Source: JAOZHU01 sp964632845 | GTDB lineage: Archaea > Thermoproteota > Bathyarchaeia > Bathyarchaeales > Bathycorpusculaceae | Length of the DNA: 33,965 nucleotides | Assembly (NCBI GenBank): GCA_964632845.1 | Contig: CAZWDU010000019.1 | Location: forward strand, 1 to 33,965 | Direction of reading: 5' to 3' | Notes under the pieces: model-generated | Told to the model about the DNA's origin: nothing | The model's input: the letters and a program-made list of their open reading frames with translations, nothing else | The model's database searches: none | Shown here: piece after piece, positions 1 through 7,665 of the stretch | Position numbering within the stretch: position 1 is the first letter of the stretch | Layout: each line of letters opens with the position of its first letter | Program-made: the position numbers and the translations under genes

Positions 1-1
1 A

Positions 2-76
2 GTTGGCGTCACATGCCTGATTGCAGGAGTAGCGCTTTACGGTGCTAAAAAATACACTGTACAAAGAAACAGTTGA
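2..76 (+). CDS. C-terminal fragment of a membrane-anchored protein (5' end outside window)
   Basis: An open frame enters from the left edge and ends at TGA 74-76. It encodes a hydrophobic segment (VGVTCLIAGVALYG) followed by a short basic tail (AKKYTVQRNS). This layout resembles the C-terminal anchors of the other exported proteins in the window, so it is probably the end of a secreted or surface protein held by one C-terminal helix. Only 24 residues are visible, so nothing can be said about its function. Confidence 0.5.
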   Translation, partial: VGVTCLIAGVALYGAKKYTVQRNS

Positions 77-81
77 GAACT

Positions 82-120
82 AGCGCGTGAAAAAAAAAGA
101 TGTCCCCTCTAAATGAAGGG
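82..120 (+). promoter_or_regulatory. Dispersed promoter-like element, degenerate copy A
   Basis: It reads AGCGCGTGAAAAAAAAAG, then GTCCCCTC, then an AT-rich stretch. It matches the order CGCGTGAAAAAA - (TAT)ACCCCCTC - AT box seen at 18585-18625 and 28995-29030. No plus-strand gene follows; the next gene (175-636) is on the minus strand and ends here. It may be a decayed promoter or a spacer element. Confidence 0.35.
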
Positions 121-174
121 CGTAAACATGAAGCTGCACTTCAGTTTAGGTTGGTTCTTGAATTTGCGGTAGTT

Positions 175-636
175 TCATTTTTCAGCGTTGCCTGTGTGGT
201 TTTTGGGTTCGCTTTTTCTACGCAACGAGATTCCTTCAGCAAGAAAAAGTATCATCGCTATGGCAGTCATTCCTGTTAGGAAAAGGAAGCTTGCCTCAAT
301 AACTACGTTTCCGACGAGATAGCTGAGCAGGATTATGGCGATTTCCGCGCTAAAGGCGCCCATAAAAAAGAAGGAGTAAAACATCAGTCGTGGTATGAGG
401 TTTCTGCCAACCCACACGTGCCCGCTTATGTTTGCTTTTTCTTTAAGCAGGTAATTGCCGTACTCGTTTTTCTCCAGTAAGCCTAAGGCTTCGAGCTTCT
501 GTAGGTGTCTGTGTGCTACGCTTGGGCTGCTGAGGTTCGCGCCTCTTGTCACGTCTCTTGTGCCTACTGGTTTTCCTTCTTTAGCCACGTAAGCGTAGAC
601 AATTAGTGTGTTGCCTTCAAGCTCCTCGTCAGCCAC
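175..636 (-). CDS. Winged-helix DNA-binding protein with two C-terminal membrane helices
   Basis: This is a predicted membrane-tethered one-component transcription regulator. Residues about 10-65 form a winged helix of MarR/ArsR-like type (VGTRDVTRGANLSSPSVAHRHLQKLEALGLL). Two hydrophobic helices follow at about 83-108 and 110-135, then a polar tail. The start is GTG at 636 with AGGTGT just upstream. It lies 11 nt downstream of the secreted-protein gene at 648-1409 on the same strand, so the two are probably cotranscribed and the exported partner may feed a signal to it. That link is inference. The target is unknown; the inverted repeat upstream of the pair (1470-1488) is one candidate. The family is recognisable by fold only. 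Confidence 0.8.
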   Translation of the reverse strand: MADEELEGNTLIVYAYVAKEGKPVGTRDVTRGANLSSPSVAHRHLQKLEALGLLEKNEYGNYLLKEKANISGHVWVGRNLIPRLMFYSFFFMGAFSAEIAIILLSYLVGNVVIEASFLFLTGMTAIAMILFLAEGISLRRKSEPKNHTGNAEK

Positions 637-647
637 GAGTGTTACAC

Positions 648-1409
648 CTATGTTTCCTGTTGACCAAGTGATTTAAGCGGATTGATTGGATCAGTTTGCG
701 ACAGTTGGTCTTCAGGGAACATAGTATTGTACAGGAAGCCGTAGCCGAACTTCTGAAGCTCAATATGCTGGATAACCTCGTTGTCTGAGAGCGTAATCAC
801 GGTGGAATTGCCGTTGAAGGTGACTAAGCCAATTCTGCGTACGTCTATGTATACAACTTCTGCTTCTCTGAGCGCAGCAACTTCTTGAGGTGTCTTGAAA
901 TTCTCTGCTGAGGTGCTTCCGTGGTTACTTCCAGAAATTCCCGACATACCTACTGAGACATTCGCGTCCCAATTGTATGTGAACATGCCTCCGCCTGTGG
1001 TGTTGCTGTCAAACCAGTCGTCACGCATGAAGTGGAATGATTGTATGTCAAAGGTGAACGCGTTGGTTCGGTTGGTTCCAGCGAAGTATGATGCGTTAAA
1101 TACTGGTTCTTTGTCCGTGTAGATTTGCAGTTCAAAGTATTCGAATCGGGCGTCAGCAATCTCATTCTCAGCTTCAGGGTTCAATGTTAAGTTTAAGAGT
1201 ATCGTATGCCATAGACCGTAAAAAGCTCTGCCGTCGAGGTTTTCAGTTACGTTAGCCGACAAATAGGCGTATGGTACATCAATGTTGAACCATGGTTTAG
1301 GAGGTGTTTCAGCTTTTGCAGACATCAAGAAGGTTAAGGGCACTATTGAAGCCACGCCAATCATTAGGGCGACAATGCTGTAGACGATTAGTCTTTTTTC
1401 GGTTTTCAC
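648..1409 (-). CDS. Secreted or membrane-anchored protein of unknown function
   Basis: The start is GTG at 1409, preceded by GGTGA at normal Shine-Dalgarno spacing. Residues about 7-32 form an N-terminal signal or anchor helix (RLIVYSIVALMIGVASIVPLTFLMSAKA). The remaining 220 residues are soluble, rich in aromatic residues and Asn, and contain several N-glycosylation sequons (NVT, NLT, NAS, NRT, NTT, NVS, NST). I do not recognise a family. It is the first gene of a two-gene unit with the membrane winged-helix protein, so a sensor or cell-envelope role is possible. A TATA-like GAATTATTAGG lies at about 1445-1455, and a perfect inverted repeat sits just upstream at 1470-1488. Confidence 0.8.
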   Translation of the reverse strand: MKTEKRLIVYSIVALMIGVASIVPLTFLMSAKAETPPKPWFNIDVPYAYLSANVTENLDGRAFYGLWHTILLNLTLNPEAENEIADARFEYFELQIYTDKEPVFNASYFAGTNRTNAFTFDIQSFHFMRDDWFDSNTTGGGMFTYNWDANVSVGMSGISGSNHGSTSAENFKTPQEVAALREAEVVYIDVRRIGLVTFNGNSTVITLSDNEVIQHIELQKFGYGFLYNTMFPEDQLSQTDPINPLKSLGQQET

Positions 1410-1469
1410 GGTTTATCACCGCTCAAAATACTTGCCGATGAACCTAATAATTCTCCCCGAAGAACAAAA

Positions 1470-1488
1470 GTGTTCTCCAAAAGAACAC
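1470..1488. promoter_or_regulatory. Perfect 7-5-7 inverted repeat upstream of the secreted/wHTH pair
   Basis: GTGTTCT (1470-1476), spacer CCAAA, AGAACAC (1482-1488). A weaker TTCT/AGAA pair lies at 1451-1464. The position is upstream of the TATA-like sequence of the minus-strand gene starting at 1409, which fits an operator. The downstream membrane wHTH protein is an obvious candidate binder, by inference. Confidence 0.5.
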
Positions 1489-1510
1489 AGACAGCATTTA
1501 CCCTCAAACT

Positions 1511-1542
1511 AAAAAATGCCAGAGGAAAAAAGAATAGAAAAA
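1511..1542 (-). terminator. T-rich terminator region after the HdrA operon
   Basis: Read on the minus strand, the stop codon at 1550-1552 is followed by T-runs at 1538-1542 (T5), 1526-1531 (T6) and 1511-1516 (T6). Clustered T-runs without a strong stem are typical of archaeal intrinsic termination. Confidence 0.5.
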
Positions 1543-1549
1543 GTAGCGG

Positions 1550-4012
1550 CTATTTCTTCCAGCGTTTCAACATGTTCTCTAGCATTGGTCTCAGCTTCGC
1601 GTTCTCAGCCTTTATCTTCTCTTTGCCCAGCGCCTTCATATCCGAGTCAATCTCTTTAATCACTTCAGAGTAGCGTATGCCTTCCGCTGCGGAAACGTAT
1701 TCCACGCGGAACCTTTGAGGACTCATACCCAGCTTCGTCAGCATAGTTTTCAACGCGTCAGTGCGGGCTTTCATCTTGTAGTTGCCGCTGATGTAGTGGC
1801 AGTCGTAGGGCAAGTGGCACGCGCCAACCAGCACCATGCCTGCGCCTAACCGCAACGCCTCAAGAATAAACTCCTTATCCACTCTGCCGCTGCACATGAC
1901 ACGTATCGCTCGGACGCTTGCGGGGTAATCGAATCTGCTGATGCCTGCGAGGTCTGCGCCTGCGTAACTGCACCAGTTGCACAGGATAGCGAGGATTTTG
2001 TCTTCTGGATTATCCTGTAGCGCAGCGCGGATTTGCGCCATAATCTGCGCATCCGTAAAGTGCATCTGAGTGATGGCGTGCTGCGGGCATTCGGCAACGC
2101 ATGTTCCGCACCCGTGGCAACTGGCGGTGATAATATTGGCGGGTTTACCTTTCTCCCATCTTATGGCGCCGTAGGGACATTTGTCCACACAGACGCCGCA
2201 ACTCTTGCACTTGGTCTCGTCCACGATGGAGATGATGGGTTCAATCTTCCATTTCGGCTTAGAAATAACTGTTGCTGCGCGTGAAGCTGCACCGCATCCC
2301 TGTGCGACACTGGCAGGAATGTCCTTTAAACCTTGGCATGCGCCTGCGTAGAAGACGCCGTCTGTTGGAGCATCCATCGGTTTGAGTTTGGGGTGGCTTT
2401 CCATAAAGAAACCATCTGAACCGCGGGACAGGTTCAGGATGCGGGCTATGTCAGCTGAGCCTTCCTTAGGTATGCCAGCGGTTGCGAGCACAACCATTTC
2501 AGCTTCAACTTCGATTGGCTGCCCCAGCTTTGAGTCTTCACTATGCACAATCATATTATGGGTGACTGGGTCCTCGTCAATTCGGCTCACTCGCCCTTGA
2601 ACGAAGATTACGCCGCGTTCGCGTGCACGGTCGTAGAACTCCTCATACCCTTTGCCTGGGCTGCGTATGTCCATGTAAAACACGTAAACCTCAACATCTT
2701 CCTTGTACTTCTCCTTCAACTGCACAACGTGCTTCAGCGTGTACATGCAGCAGAAGTTGCTACAGTAAGGATACTTGTTCTTGTCTCGGCTGCCCACACA
2801 CTGGATGAAAGCTACGGTATGCGGTTTTTTACCGTCGGACTGCCTGATAACTTTGCCGCCTGTAGGACCTGCCGCAAGAATTAACCGTTCAAACTCCATG
2901 CTCGTGATAACGTTCGGGTACTTGCCATAACCCAGCAGCGGCATATCATAAGGCATGTACACATCGAAGCCTGTGCTAACGATGATGACGCCAACTTCAA
3001 TGTCAACCTCTTCAGCCTTCTGCTCAAAATCAATAGCCTGCCTATCACCGCAAACCTCTGTGCACTTGAAACATTCAATGCAGTAGTCCTTGTTTATGGC
3101 GTAGATGAGCGGAACGCATTGGTCAAGCGGAACCGAAATGGCTTTACGGGTACCCATATTCATGTCCCACTCGTTCGGATACTCAATAGGACAAACGTCT
3201 TTGCATTCTCCGCAACCCGTGCATTTTTCAGGTATCACGTAACGCGGGTTCTTACGAATTTTCACTTTAAAGTTGCCAATGTAACCATCCACTTTGACTA
3301 GGTCCGAATAAGCGAAAATCGTGATGTTCGGGTGCCTTGCGCAGTCCACCATTTTAGGACCTTCAATGCAGATACTGCAGTCCAAAGTGGGAAACGTTTT
3401 GTCTAAGGCTGCCATGTGCCCGCCGATGCTCTGCGTTTTCTCCAGCAGGTAAACTTTGAAACCCATCTCCGCAAGTTCCAAAGCCGCGTTCATGCCAGCG
3501 ATGCCTCCGCCGATGACTAGCGCTTTGTTGGTAACTGGCACTTCAAGGGTTTGCAGCGGTCTCATCAATCGGGATTTGGCTACAGCCATACGCACAGTGG
3601 CTTTGGCGCGTTCAGTTGCGGCGGCGGGGTCGTTTTGGTGGCACCACGAAGAGAACTCGCGGATGTTAGCCATCTCGTAAAGAAACGGGTTTAACCCTGC
3701 CTCAGAAACAGTGCGCCTAAAAGTAGGCTCATGCATTCTCGGAGAGCAAGCGGCAACGACAACGCGGTTAAGCTTCTGTTCTCGGATGGCTTTTCGGATT
3801 TCTTCCTGCCCCGGATCCGCACAGGTATAGCGGTTCTCTTTCACGAACACAACATCAGGTATAGTTTTCGCGTATTCCGCAACCGCATGAACATCAACTG
3901 TGCCCGCGATGTTTAAGCCGCAGTGGCAAACAAATACGCCCACGCGCAGCTCCTCAGGCTTCTCTGCTGTTTCAGACTGTTTAGCTGCTTCTGACTGGTC
4001 AGGCTGACTCAT
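1550..4012 (-). CDS. HdrA-MvhD fusion (heterodisulfide reductase subunit A-like flavoprotein)
   Basis: This is a cytoplasmic FAD and iron-sulfur electron-transfer subunit, the class that performs flavin-based electron bifurcation in Hdr complexes. Domains in order: HdrA N-terminal region (about 23-150, VCHCGLNIAGTVD); FAD/thioredoxin-reductase-like domain with GGGIAG at 168-173; HdrA cysteine cluster C212/C215/C224; ferredoxin motifs starting at C264 and C311; a second ferredoxin pair (CKSCGVCVDKCP, CHGCGTCVAECP); then an MvhD domain (about the last 140 residues, starting KILAILCNWCSYAGADLAG) that normally accepts electrons from a hydrogenase or other donor. The length of 820 aa fits an HdrA fused to MvhD, as in HdrA2-type proteins. 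Its ATG overlaps the polyferredoxin stop by 4 nt (ATGA). No HdrB/HdrC or hydrogenase gene is visible, so the partner is unknown. No selenocysteine position is seen. Confidence 0.93.
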   Translation of the reverse strand: MSQPDQSEAAKQSETAEKPEELRVGVFVCHCGLNIAGTVDVHAVAEYAKTIPDVVFVKENRYTCADPGQEEIRKAIREQKLNRVVVAACSPRMHEPTFRRTVSEAGLNPFLYEMANIREFSSWCHQNDPAAATERAKATVRMAVAKSRLMRPLQTLEVPVTNKALVIGGGIAGMNAALELAEMGFKVYLLEKTQSIGGHMAALDKTFPTLDCSICIEGPKMVDCARHPNITIFAYSDLVKVDGYIGNFKVKIRKNPRYVIPEKCTGCGECKDVCPIEYPNEWDMNMGTRKAISVPLDQCVPLIYAINKDYCIECFKCTEVCGDRQAIDFEQKAEEVDIEVGVIIVSTGFDVYMPYDMPLLGYGKYPNVITSMEFERLILAAGPTGGKVIRQSDGKKPHTVAFIQCVGSRDKNKYPYCSNFCCMYTLKHVVQLKEKYKEDVEVYVFYMDIRSPGKGYEEFYDRARERGVIFVQGRVSRIDEDPVTHNMIVHSEDSKLGQPIEVEAEMVVLATAGIPKEGSADIARILNLSRGSDGFFMESHPKLKPMDAPTDGVFYAGACQGLKDIPASVAQGCGAASRAATVISKPKWKIEPIISIVDETKCKSCGVCVDKCPYGAIRWEKGKPANIITASCHGCGTCVAECPQHAITQMHFTDAQIMAQIRAALQDNPEDKILAILCNWCSYAGADLAGISRFDYPASVRAIRVMCSGRVDKEFILEALRLGAGMVLVGACHLPYDCHYISGNYKMKARTDALKTMLTKLGMSPQRFRVEYVSAAEGIRYSEVIKEIDSDMKALGKEKIKAENAKLRPMLENMLKRWKK

Positions 4013-4959
4013 CTAATCGTCTCCTCCACACTAAATCGCCGACTAACTTGCTCACGCGCCTTCCGCCCACCCGCAGCCTTCAACTCCTTAGTCGCGTCAA
4101 CAGGCGACGTAAGCCGCTGCAACGCCTTGTTCCACGTGCCAGAATGCACAGGCGTGTGAATAATCTTCGTGCGCTTCAGCGTCAACGCCTCCTCAACAGG
4201 ACACACGACTTTGCAGGCGCCACAGTAATCACAGAACAACTCGTTAACGTACACTTTGTTATCCGCCTCAGACAACACGAGCGCGCCGGTTATGGGGCAA
4301 ACGTCCAAGCAATCTTTGCAGCCTTCAGGGCATTTAGCTTGATCTATGGTGATTTTGCCTTCCATAAACTTACGCACTTTAATCACGCCAGGCGCGCACT
4401 TGAACTCACAGACTCTGCAGGTTGGGCAGTACTCCTTTTGGATATCAAGGTTAACTTGTACGCGTTTTTGTTGGCTCGGCGACAACGCAGCTACGTTTTC
4501 AACGGGTTTTCCGTCGAAACCCACCCGCGTAACCGTAATCAAGCCTAAGGGGCATGCGGTTTCGCATGTGTTGCAGTCTTTTGGGCATTGTTTAGTGTCT
4601 ACTTTGATATCGCGGACTATCTCTGGGTAGCTTTCTTTCTGAAGCAGTAACAAGTCATGCCTATCGTTTAGTGTGACTTTGATGGCGCCGTAGGGGCAGG
4701 TGACGTCGCATATGCCGCAGAAGTTGCATTTTGCTAAGTCAATGTCCACTTTGGCTTTCTTTGTTTTCTCGCCTTGGACTTTAGGCTGTTTCTCCAGCTT
4801 AATCGCGTCTTTCGGACAGGCTAAACTGCAGATTTGGCAGCTTGCGCAACGCGTTTTGTCAAGCGTCAGTTTATAGTGTTTAACGTGTAAAATCCACTCT
4901 AACGTTAACGCGTTTACCGTGTCTTTCTTTAAGGTTTGTAACGGCACGTTTTTCCCCAA
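4009..4959 (-). CDS. Polyferredoxin with six [4Fe-4S] motifs
   Basis: A soluble multi-cluster electron carrier. Six CxxCxxCxxxC-type motifs are visible (CASCQICSLAC, CNFCGICDVTC, CPKDCNTCETAC, CPTCRVCEFKC, CPEGCKDCLDVC, CDYCGACKVVC), two with an extra residue in the spacing. The final ~60 residues are basic and without cysteines. It is the first gene of the operon with HdrA-MvhD and probably passes electrons to or from it. The furthest start is TTG at 4959; GTG at 4947 (GGGG seven nt upstream) is an alternative. A TATA-like box and a palindrome precede it (4988-5024). Confidence 0.88.
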   Translation of the reverse strand: MGKNVPLQTLKKDTVNALTLEWILHVKHYKLTLDKTRCASCQICSLACPKDAIKLEKQPKVQGEKTKKAKVDIDLAKCNFCGICDVTCPYGAIKVTLNDRHDLLLLQKESYPEIVRDIKVDTKQCPKDCNTCETACPLGLITVTRVGFDGKPVENVAALSPSQQKRVQVNLDIQKEYCPTCRVCEFKCAPGVIKVRKFMEGKITIDQAKCPEGCKDCLDVCPITGALVLSEADNKVYVNELFCDYCGACKVVCPVEEALTLKRTKIIHTPVHSGTWNKALQRLTSPVDATKELKAAGGRKAREQVSRRFSVEETIR

Positions 4960-4987
4960 CCTAACGAGTATGCGCCGATAATCGTTT

Positions 4988-5024
4988 ATTGAAATGTTTC
5001 AATGCAGAGTTTGTGATATAAATA
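4988..5024 (-). promoter_or_regulatory. Promoter with palindromic operator for the polyferredoxin/HdrA operon
   Basis: On the minus strand a TATA-like ATTTATATC (about 5014-5022) is followed by ATTGAAA-CA-TTTCAAT (4988-5003), a 7-2-7 inverted repeat covering the expected transcription start. A palindrome just downstream of the TATA box is the usual position for an archaeal repressor site. Confidence 0.5.
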
Positions 5025-5084
5025 TTGCTTGACAACAACGGCAGTTCTCATGTGGATTCCACACAAAACCGCATCTGCTAACCA

Positions 5085-5639
5085 TCATGAGTCTTGAACG
5101 CTAACAGCCATGTAACACTTTAGAAGTGCGTCGTCTTTAAGCGAAACCACGTGCAAGCCCGCCTGCTGCAACAACGCTTCAAAAGCTTGCAGAGCAAAAG
5201 CCTTCTTTAAACCAGAAACCACTATGGTGTCGTTGCGCTTTGTAACTCGCTTGAGTTCACGTAAAGTTTCCGCTGGTTTCGGCATGTTCTGCAGCACAGT
5301 AAACGCAAAAACCGTTGCAAAGCGCTCGGCTTTGAATGGTAAATGATCAGCGTCAGCTCGAACCACATGCACATTGCCGCATGTCTTAGCGCGTTCTCTC
5401 GCTTGAAGCAGCAGTTTTGCTGAAACGTCCACGCCCACAACGGTTTCAGCTTGGGCAGCAACGTGGCTGAACAGCAAGCCTGAACCGCAGCCCACGTCAA
5501 GCACCGCGCCAGCCGCGTTCACGCTTGCTAATGCTGCTTTGTACTTGGCTTCTTGTTCCTCAGCGTACCGCGCATTATACATCGCGGCTGTAACGTCATA
5601 ACGCTGCATTACACTGAGTTTCTTCTGCCATTTGCTCAA
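5085..5639 (-). CDS. Class I SAM-dependent methyltransferase
   Basis: This is a small methyltransferase of the UbiE/Methyltransf_11 type. The SAM-binding motif I VLDVGCGSG lies at about residues 46-54, with an acidic residue ending beta-2 (VVGVDVS), the post-II motif RADADHLPF and motif IV FATVFAFTVLQNM. The length of 184 aa is a minimal Rossmann methyltransferase without a substrate-specific accessory domain. The start is TTG at 5639 with GAAGGAATT upstream; ATG at codon 11 (5609) is an alternative. It is divergent from nucS with a 65-nt shared promoter region. The substrate cannot be told from the sequence. Confidence 0.85.
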   Translation of the reverse strand: MSKWQKKLSVMQRYDVTAAMYNARYAEEQEAKYKAALASVNAAGAVLDVGCGSGLLFSHVAAQAETVVGVDVSAKLLLQARERAKTCGNVHVVRADADHLPFKAERFATVFAFTVLQNMPKPAETLRELKRVTKRNDTIVVSGLKKAFALQAFEALLQQAGLHVVSLKDDALLKCYMAVSVQDS

Positions 5640-5704
5640 CTGGTAATTCCTTCAAAAAATCTTATGTATACACTGCGCCTTCTAAAACTATTGGCTGAAA
5701 CACA

Positions 5705-6496
5705 TTGCAAGAACCCAACAAGTTAACGGTTCTCGTAAACCCAACCCTAACAGAAGCCGCCGCATTAATAGCAAAAGCGTTCAAGCAAAGGAAAACGCTC
5801 ATCGTAGCAGGCAACTGCCACGTACATTACGCGGGCAGGGCTAAGTCAACGCTTGAGCCTGGCGAGCGCCTCTTGATAATCAAGGCAGATGGCTCGCTTC
5901 TTGTCCACCGCCCAGTCGGCTATGAACCTGTTAATTGGCAGCCTTCAGGCAGCATCTTCCACGTTCACGCACAAGAAGGCGCACTTGAAGTTCACGCGGT
6001 CAGGCAGAAACCACGAGAAAAAGTAAACGTGACCTTCAGCAGCGTTTACATGGTTTCCGCCTTAAGCCTTGCTGACTCAGGCGAGTTCATGCTGCACGCC
6101 AGCGAAATCGACATGCATAAAGCGATTCTGCTGAAACCCGCGCTTCTGGAGGAAGGCTTCAAGCCTATAAGCTACGAGAAGAAGGTTGAGCCTGGATTCG
6201 TGGACGTTTACGGCGTAGACAAAGCTGGTAGACTGGTGGTTGTGGAAGTTAAGCGGAAAACGGCGGGCAAAGAAGCCGCACTGCAACTCGCTAAATACAT
6301 TGACGCCATCAAGGCAAAGGCGAATCGTGAACTGCGGGGAATTCTTGCTGCGCCGAGCCTCGGCAAAGACGTGCAGCGACTTCTGGAGACGCTTGGTTTA
6401 GAGTTTAAAGCGTTGGACCCGAAGAAGTGTGCAGCGGTGCTGAAGAAAGCTGAAACCACAAAGCTTGAAGCATTCTTCAATGGAGACAGTCAATGA
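5705..6496 (+). CDS. nucS: Mismatch endonuclease NucS/EndoMS
   Basis: A RecB-like nuclease that in archaea cuts double-stranded DNA at mismatches and acts with PCNA. The N-terminal dimer/DNA-binding half (about 1-125) is followed by the nuclease domain with D167 (VDVYGVD), E181 and K183 (VEVKRK), matching the D-x(n)-ExK triad. The length of 263 aa is normal. The only plausible start near the family N-terminus is TTG 5705; LTVLVNPTL aligns with the usual NucS beginning. No canonical C-terminal PCNA motif is obvious; the end EAFFNGDSQ carries an aromatic pair that could be a weak one. The next gene, pyrophosphatase, is on the same strand. Confidence 0.92.
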   Translation: MQEPNKLTVLVNPTLTEAAALIAKAFKQRKTLIVAGNCHVHYAGRAKSTLEPGERLLIIKADGSLLVHRPVGYEPVNWQPSGSIFHVHAQEGALEVHAVRQKPREKVNVTFSSVYMVSALSLADSGEFMLHASEIDMHKAILLKPALLEEGFKPISYEKKVEPGFVDVYGVDKAGRLVVVEVKRKTAGKEAALQLAKYIDAIKAKANRELRGILAAPSLGKDVQRLLETLGLEFKALDPKKCAAVLKKAETTKLEAFFNGDSQ

Positions 6497-6569
6497 AACG
6501 GCTGTTGGCTTCTCAGAAAGCTTAAATCACCGCGTTTGCTCTTTGCCTTTTAAAGGTGGAAAGTGGAAG

Positions 6570-7124
6570 ATGAACTTTTGGAGAGACCTCCCCGCAGGCG
6601 ATAAACCGCCCGAACTGCTCAACATAATAATCGAAGTCATGAGCGGCTCCAGAGACAAGTACGAGTACAGCATCAAATGGGAAAACTTTGTCCTAGACAG
6701 GATAATTCCTTCATCCGTGGTGTTTCCCGTGGAGTACGGGTTTGTTCCGCAAACATGGTTCGACGACAACGACCCGTTAGACATCATGGCGTTAAGCTTT
6801 GAGCCTCTAGAAGTGGGTTGTATGGCTAAAGTCCGAGTCATAGGCGCACTAATAATCGAGGACGAGGAAGGCTTAGACGCGAAAATACTCTCAGTGCTCG
6901 TTAACGACGCAAGGTTCGAAGGCTACAACGACATAGAGGATGTTCACGCGCATAAGCGGAAAGAAATTCAGGAGTTCTTTGAGACTTACAAGCGGTTGGA
7001 GCCGCACAAGTGGGCAGTAGCAAAAGAGTGGAAGAACGCTGCGGAAGCCAAAAAAATCGTAGAGTACGCCATGAAGAAATACAGGGAACTAGACGTAGAC
7101 GAAAAAATCAGAAAGCCGAAATGA
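6570..7124 (+). CDS. ppa: Inorganic pyrophosphatase, family I
   Basis: A cytoplasmic Mg-dependent enzyme hydrolysing pyrophosphate from biosynthetic reactions. Diagnostic segments are IEVMSGSRDKYEY near the N-terminus, FPVEYGFVPQTW and the metal-binding signature DNDPLDIMAL, followed by DVHAHKRKEIQEFFETYKRLE. Using ATG 6570 gives 184 aa, normal for the archaeal family. An upstream in-frame ATG at 6465 would add 35 unrelated residues overlapping nucS and is unlikely. A TATA-like GCTTAAATC lies at about 6520-6528 and GGTGG/GTGGAAG precedes the ATG. Confidence 0.93.
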   Translation: MNFWRDLPAGDKPPELLNIIIEVMSGSRDKYEYSIKWENFVLDRIIPSSVVFPVEYGFVPQTWFDDNDPLDIMALSFEPLEVGCMAKVRVIGALIIEDEEGLDAKILSVLVNDARFEGYNDIEDVHAHKRKEIQEFFETYKRLEPHKWAVAKEWKNAAEAKKIVEYAMKKYRELDVDEKIRKPK

Positions 7125-7144
7125 GCAGCCCACGCTTTTAACAA

Positions 7145-7609
7145 TCACTTAGCCAACTCTTTCGTCATGGCTTTGGCTAAAAGCTTCCAAGCCTCAGAAT
7201 CCTCCTTTCTTAACTTTTCAGCCAGCAACTTGATGGCGTCACTGTCCAAGTTTTCTTTGTACTCAAGGTGCAACGCGGTGAAATCCAGCCGAGATGCATT
7301 GCTGCCTTCGGCTGAAATCTCGTAGATAAACTGCGAATACTTGTGTGGGCCATTCAAATGCGTGGAAACCCACGATAAACGGTCTGGATAAAGCTGCACA
7401 ACCTTCTGCTTCTCAACATTGCCTTCGCCCGTGTGAAAGATGTCAGTGAGGATTACTGTGGCGTCTGAGACGCGCGCTATGTGCCGCTCCGCTGCCATGT
7501 CACCCATCAACACGTGGTCCTCAGCGCTGTAGTCTGTGCACCACTGGTAGGCTTTGCGAGCGGAAACAGGAAAACGTTGACTGAAACAATACCGAACTAC
7601 ATACGGCAT
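7145..7609 (-). CDS. SRPBCC (START/Bet v1-like) family protein
   Basis: A small hydrophobic-ligand-binding fold. The pattern FSQRFPVSARKAYQWCTDYSAEDHVLMG at the N-terminus, a central antiparallel sheet (TVILTDIF, SWVSTHL, KYSQFIYEI, RLDFTALHLEY) and a long C-terminal helix are typical of polyketide-cyclase/SRPBCC proteins. ATG 7609 with GAGG eight nt upstream is preferred; a TTG at 7642 would add 11 residues. It is downstream of nreA on the same strand. The ligand is unknown. Confidence 0.7.
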   Translation of the reverse strand: MPYVVRYCFSQRFPVSARKAYQWCTDYSAEDHVLMGDMAAERHIARVSDATVILTDIFHTGEGNVEKQKVVQLYPDRLSWVSTHLNGPHKYSQFIYEISAEGSNASRLDFTALHLEYKENLDSDAIKLLAEKLRKEDSEAWKLLAKAMTKELAK

Positions 7610-7665
7610 ACTTGGCGCCTCAGCCTTCTCAAGCGTAGGCAACGCTTATTACACTTGCGCTTTAC

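Noticed and set aside
2543..2884. Long plus-strand open frames opposite the HdrA gene
   Set aside because: They mirror the codon pattern of a certain, fully recognised gene and have no homology-like features of their own.
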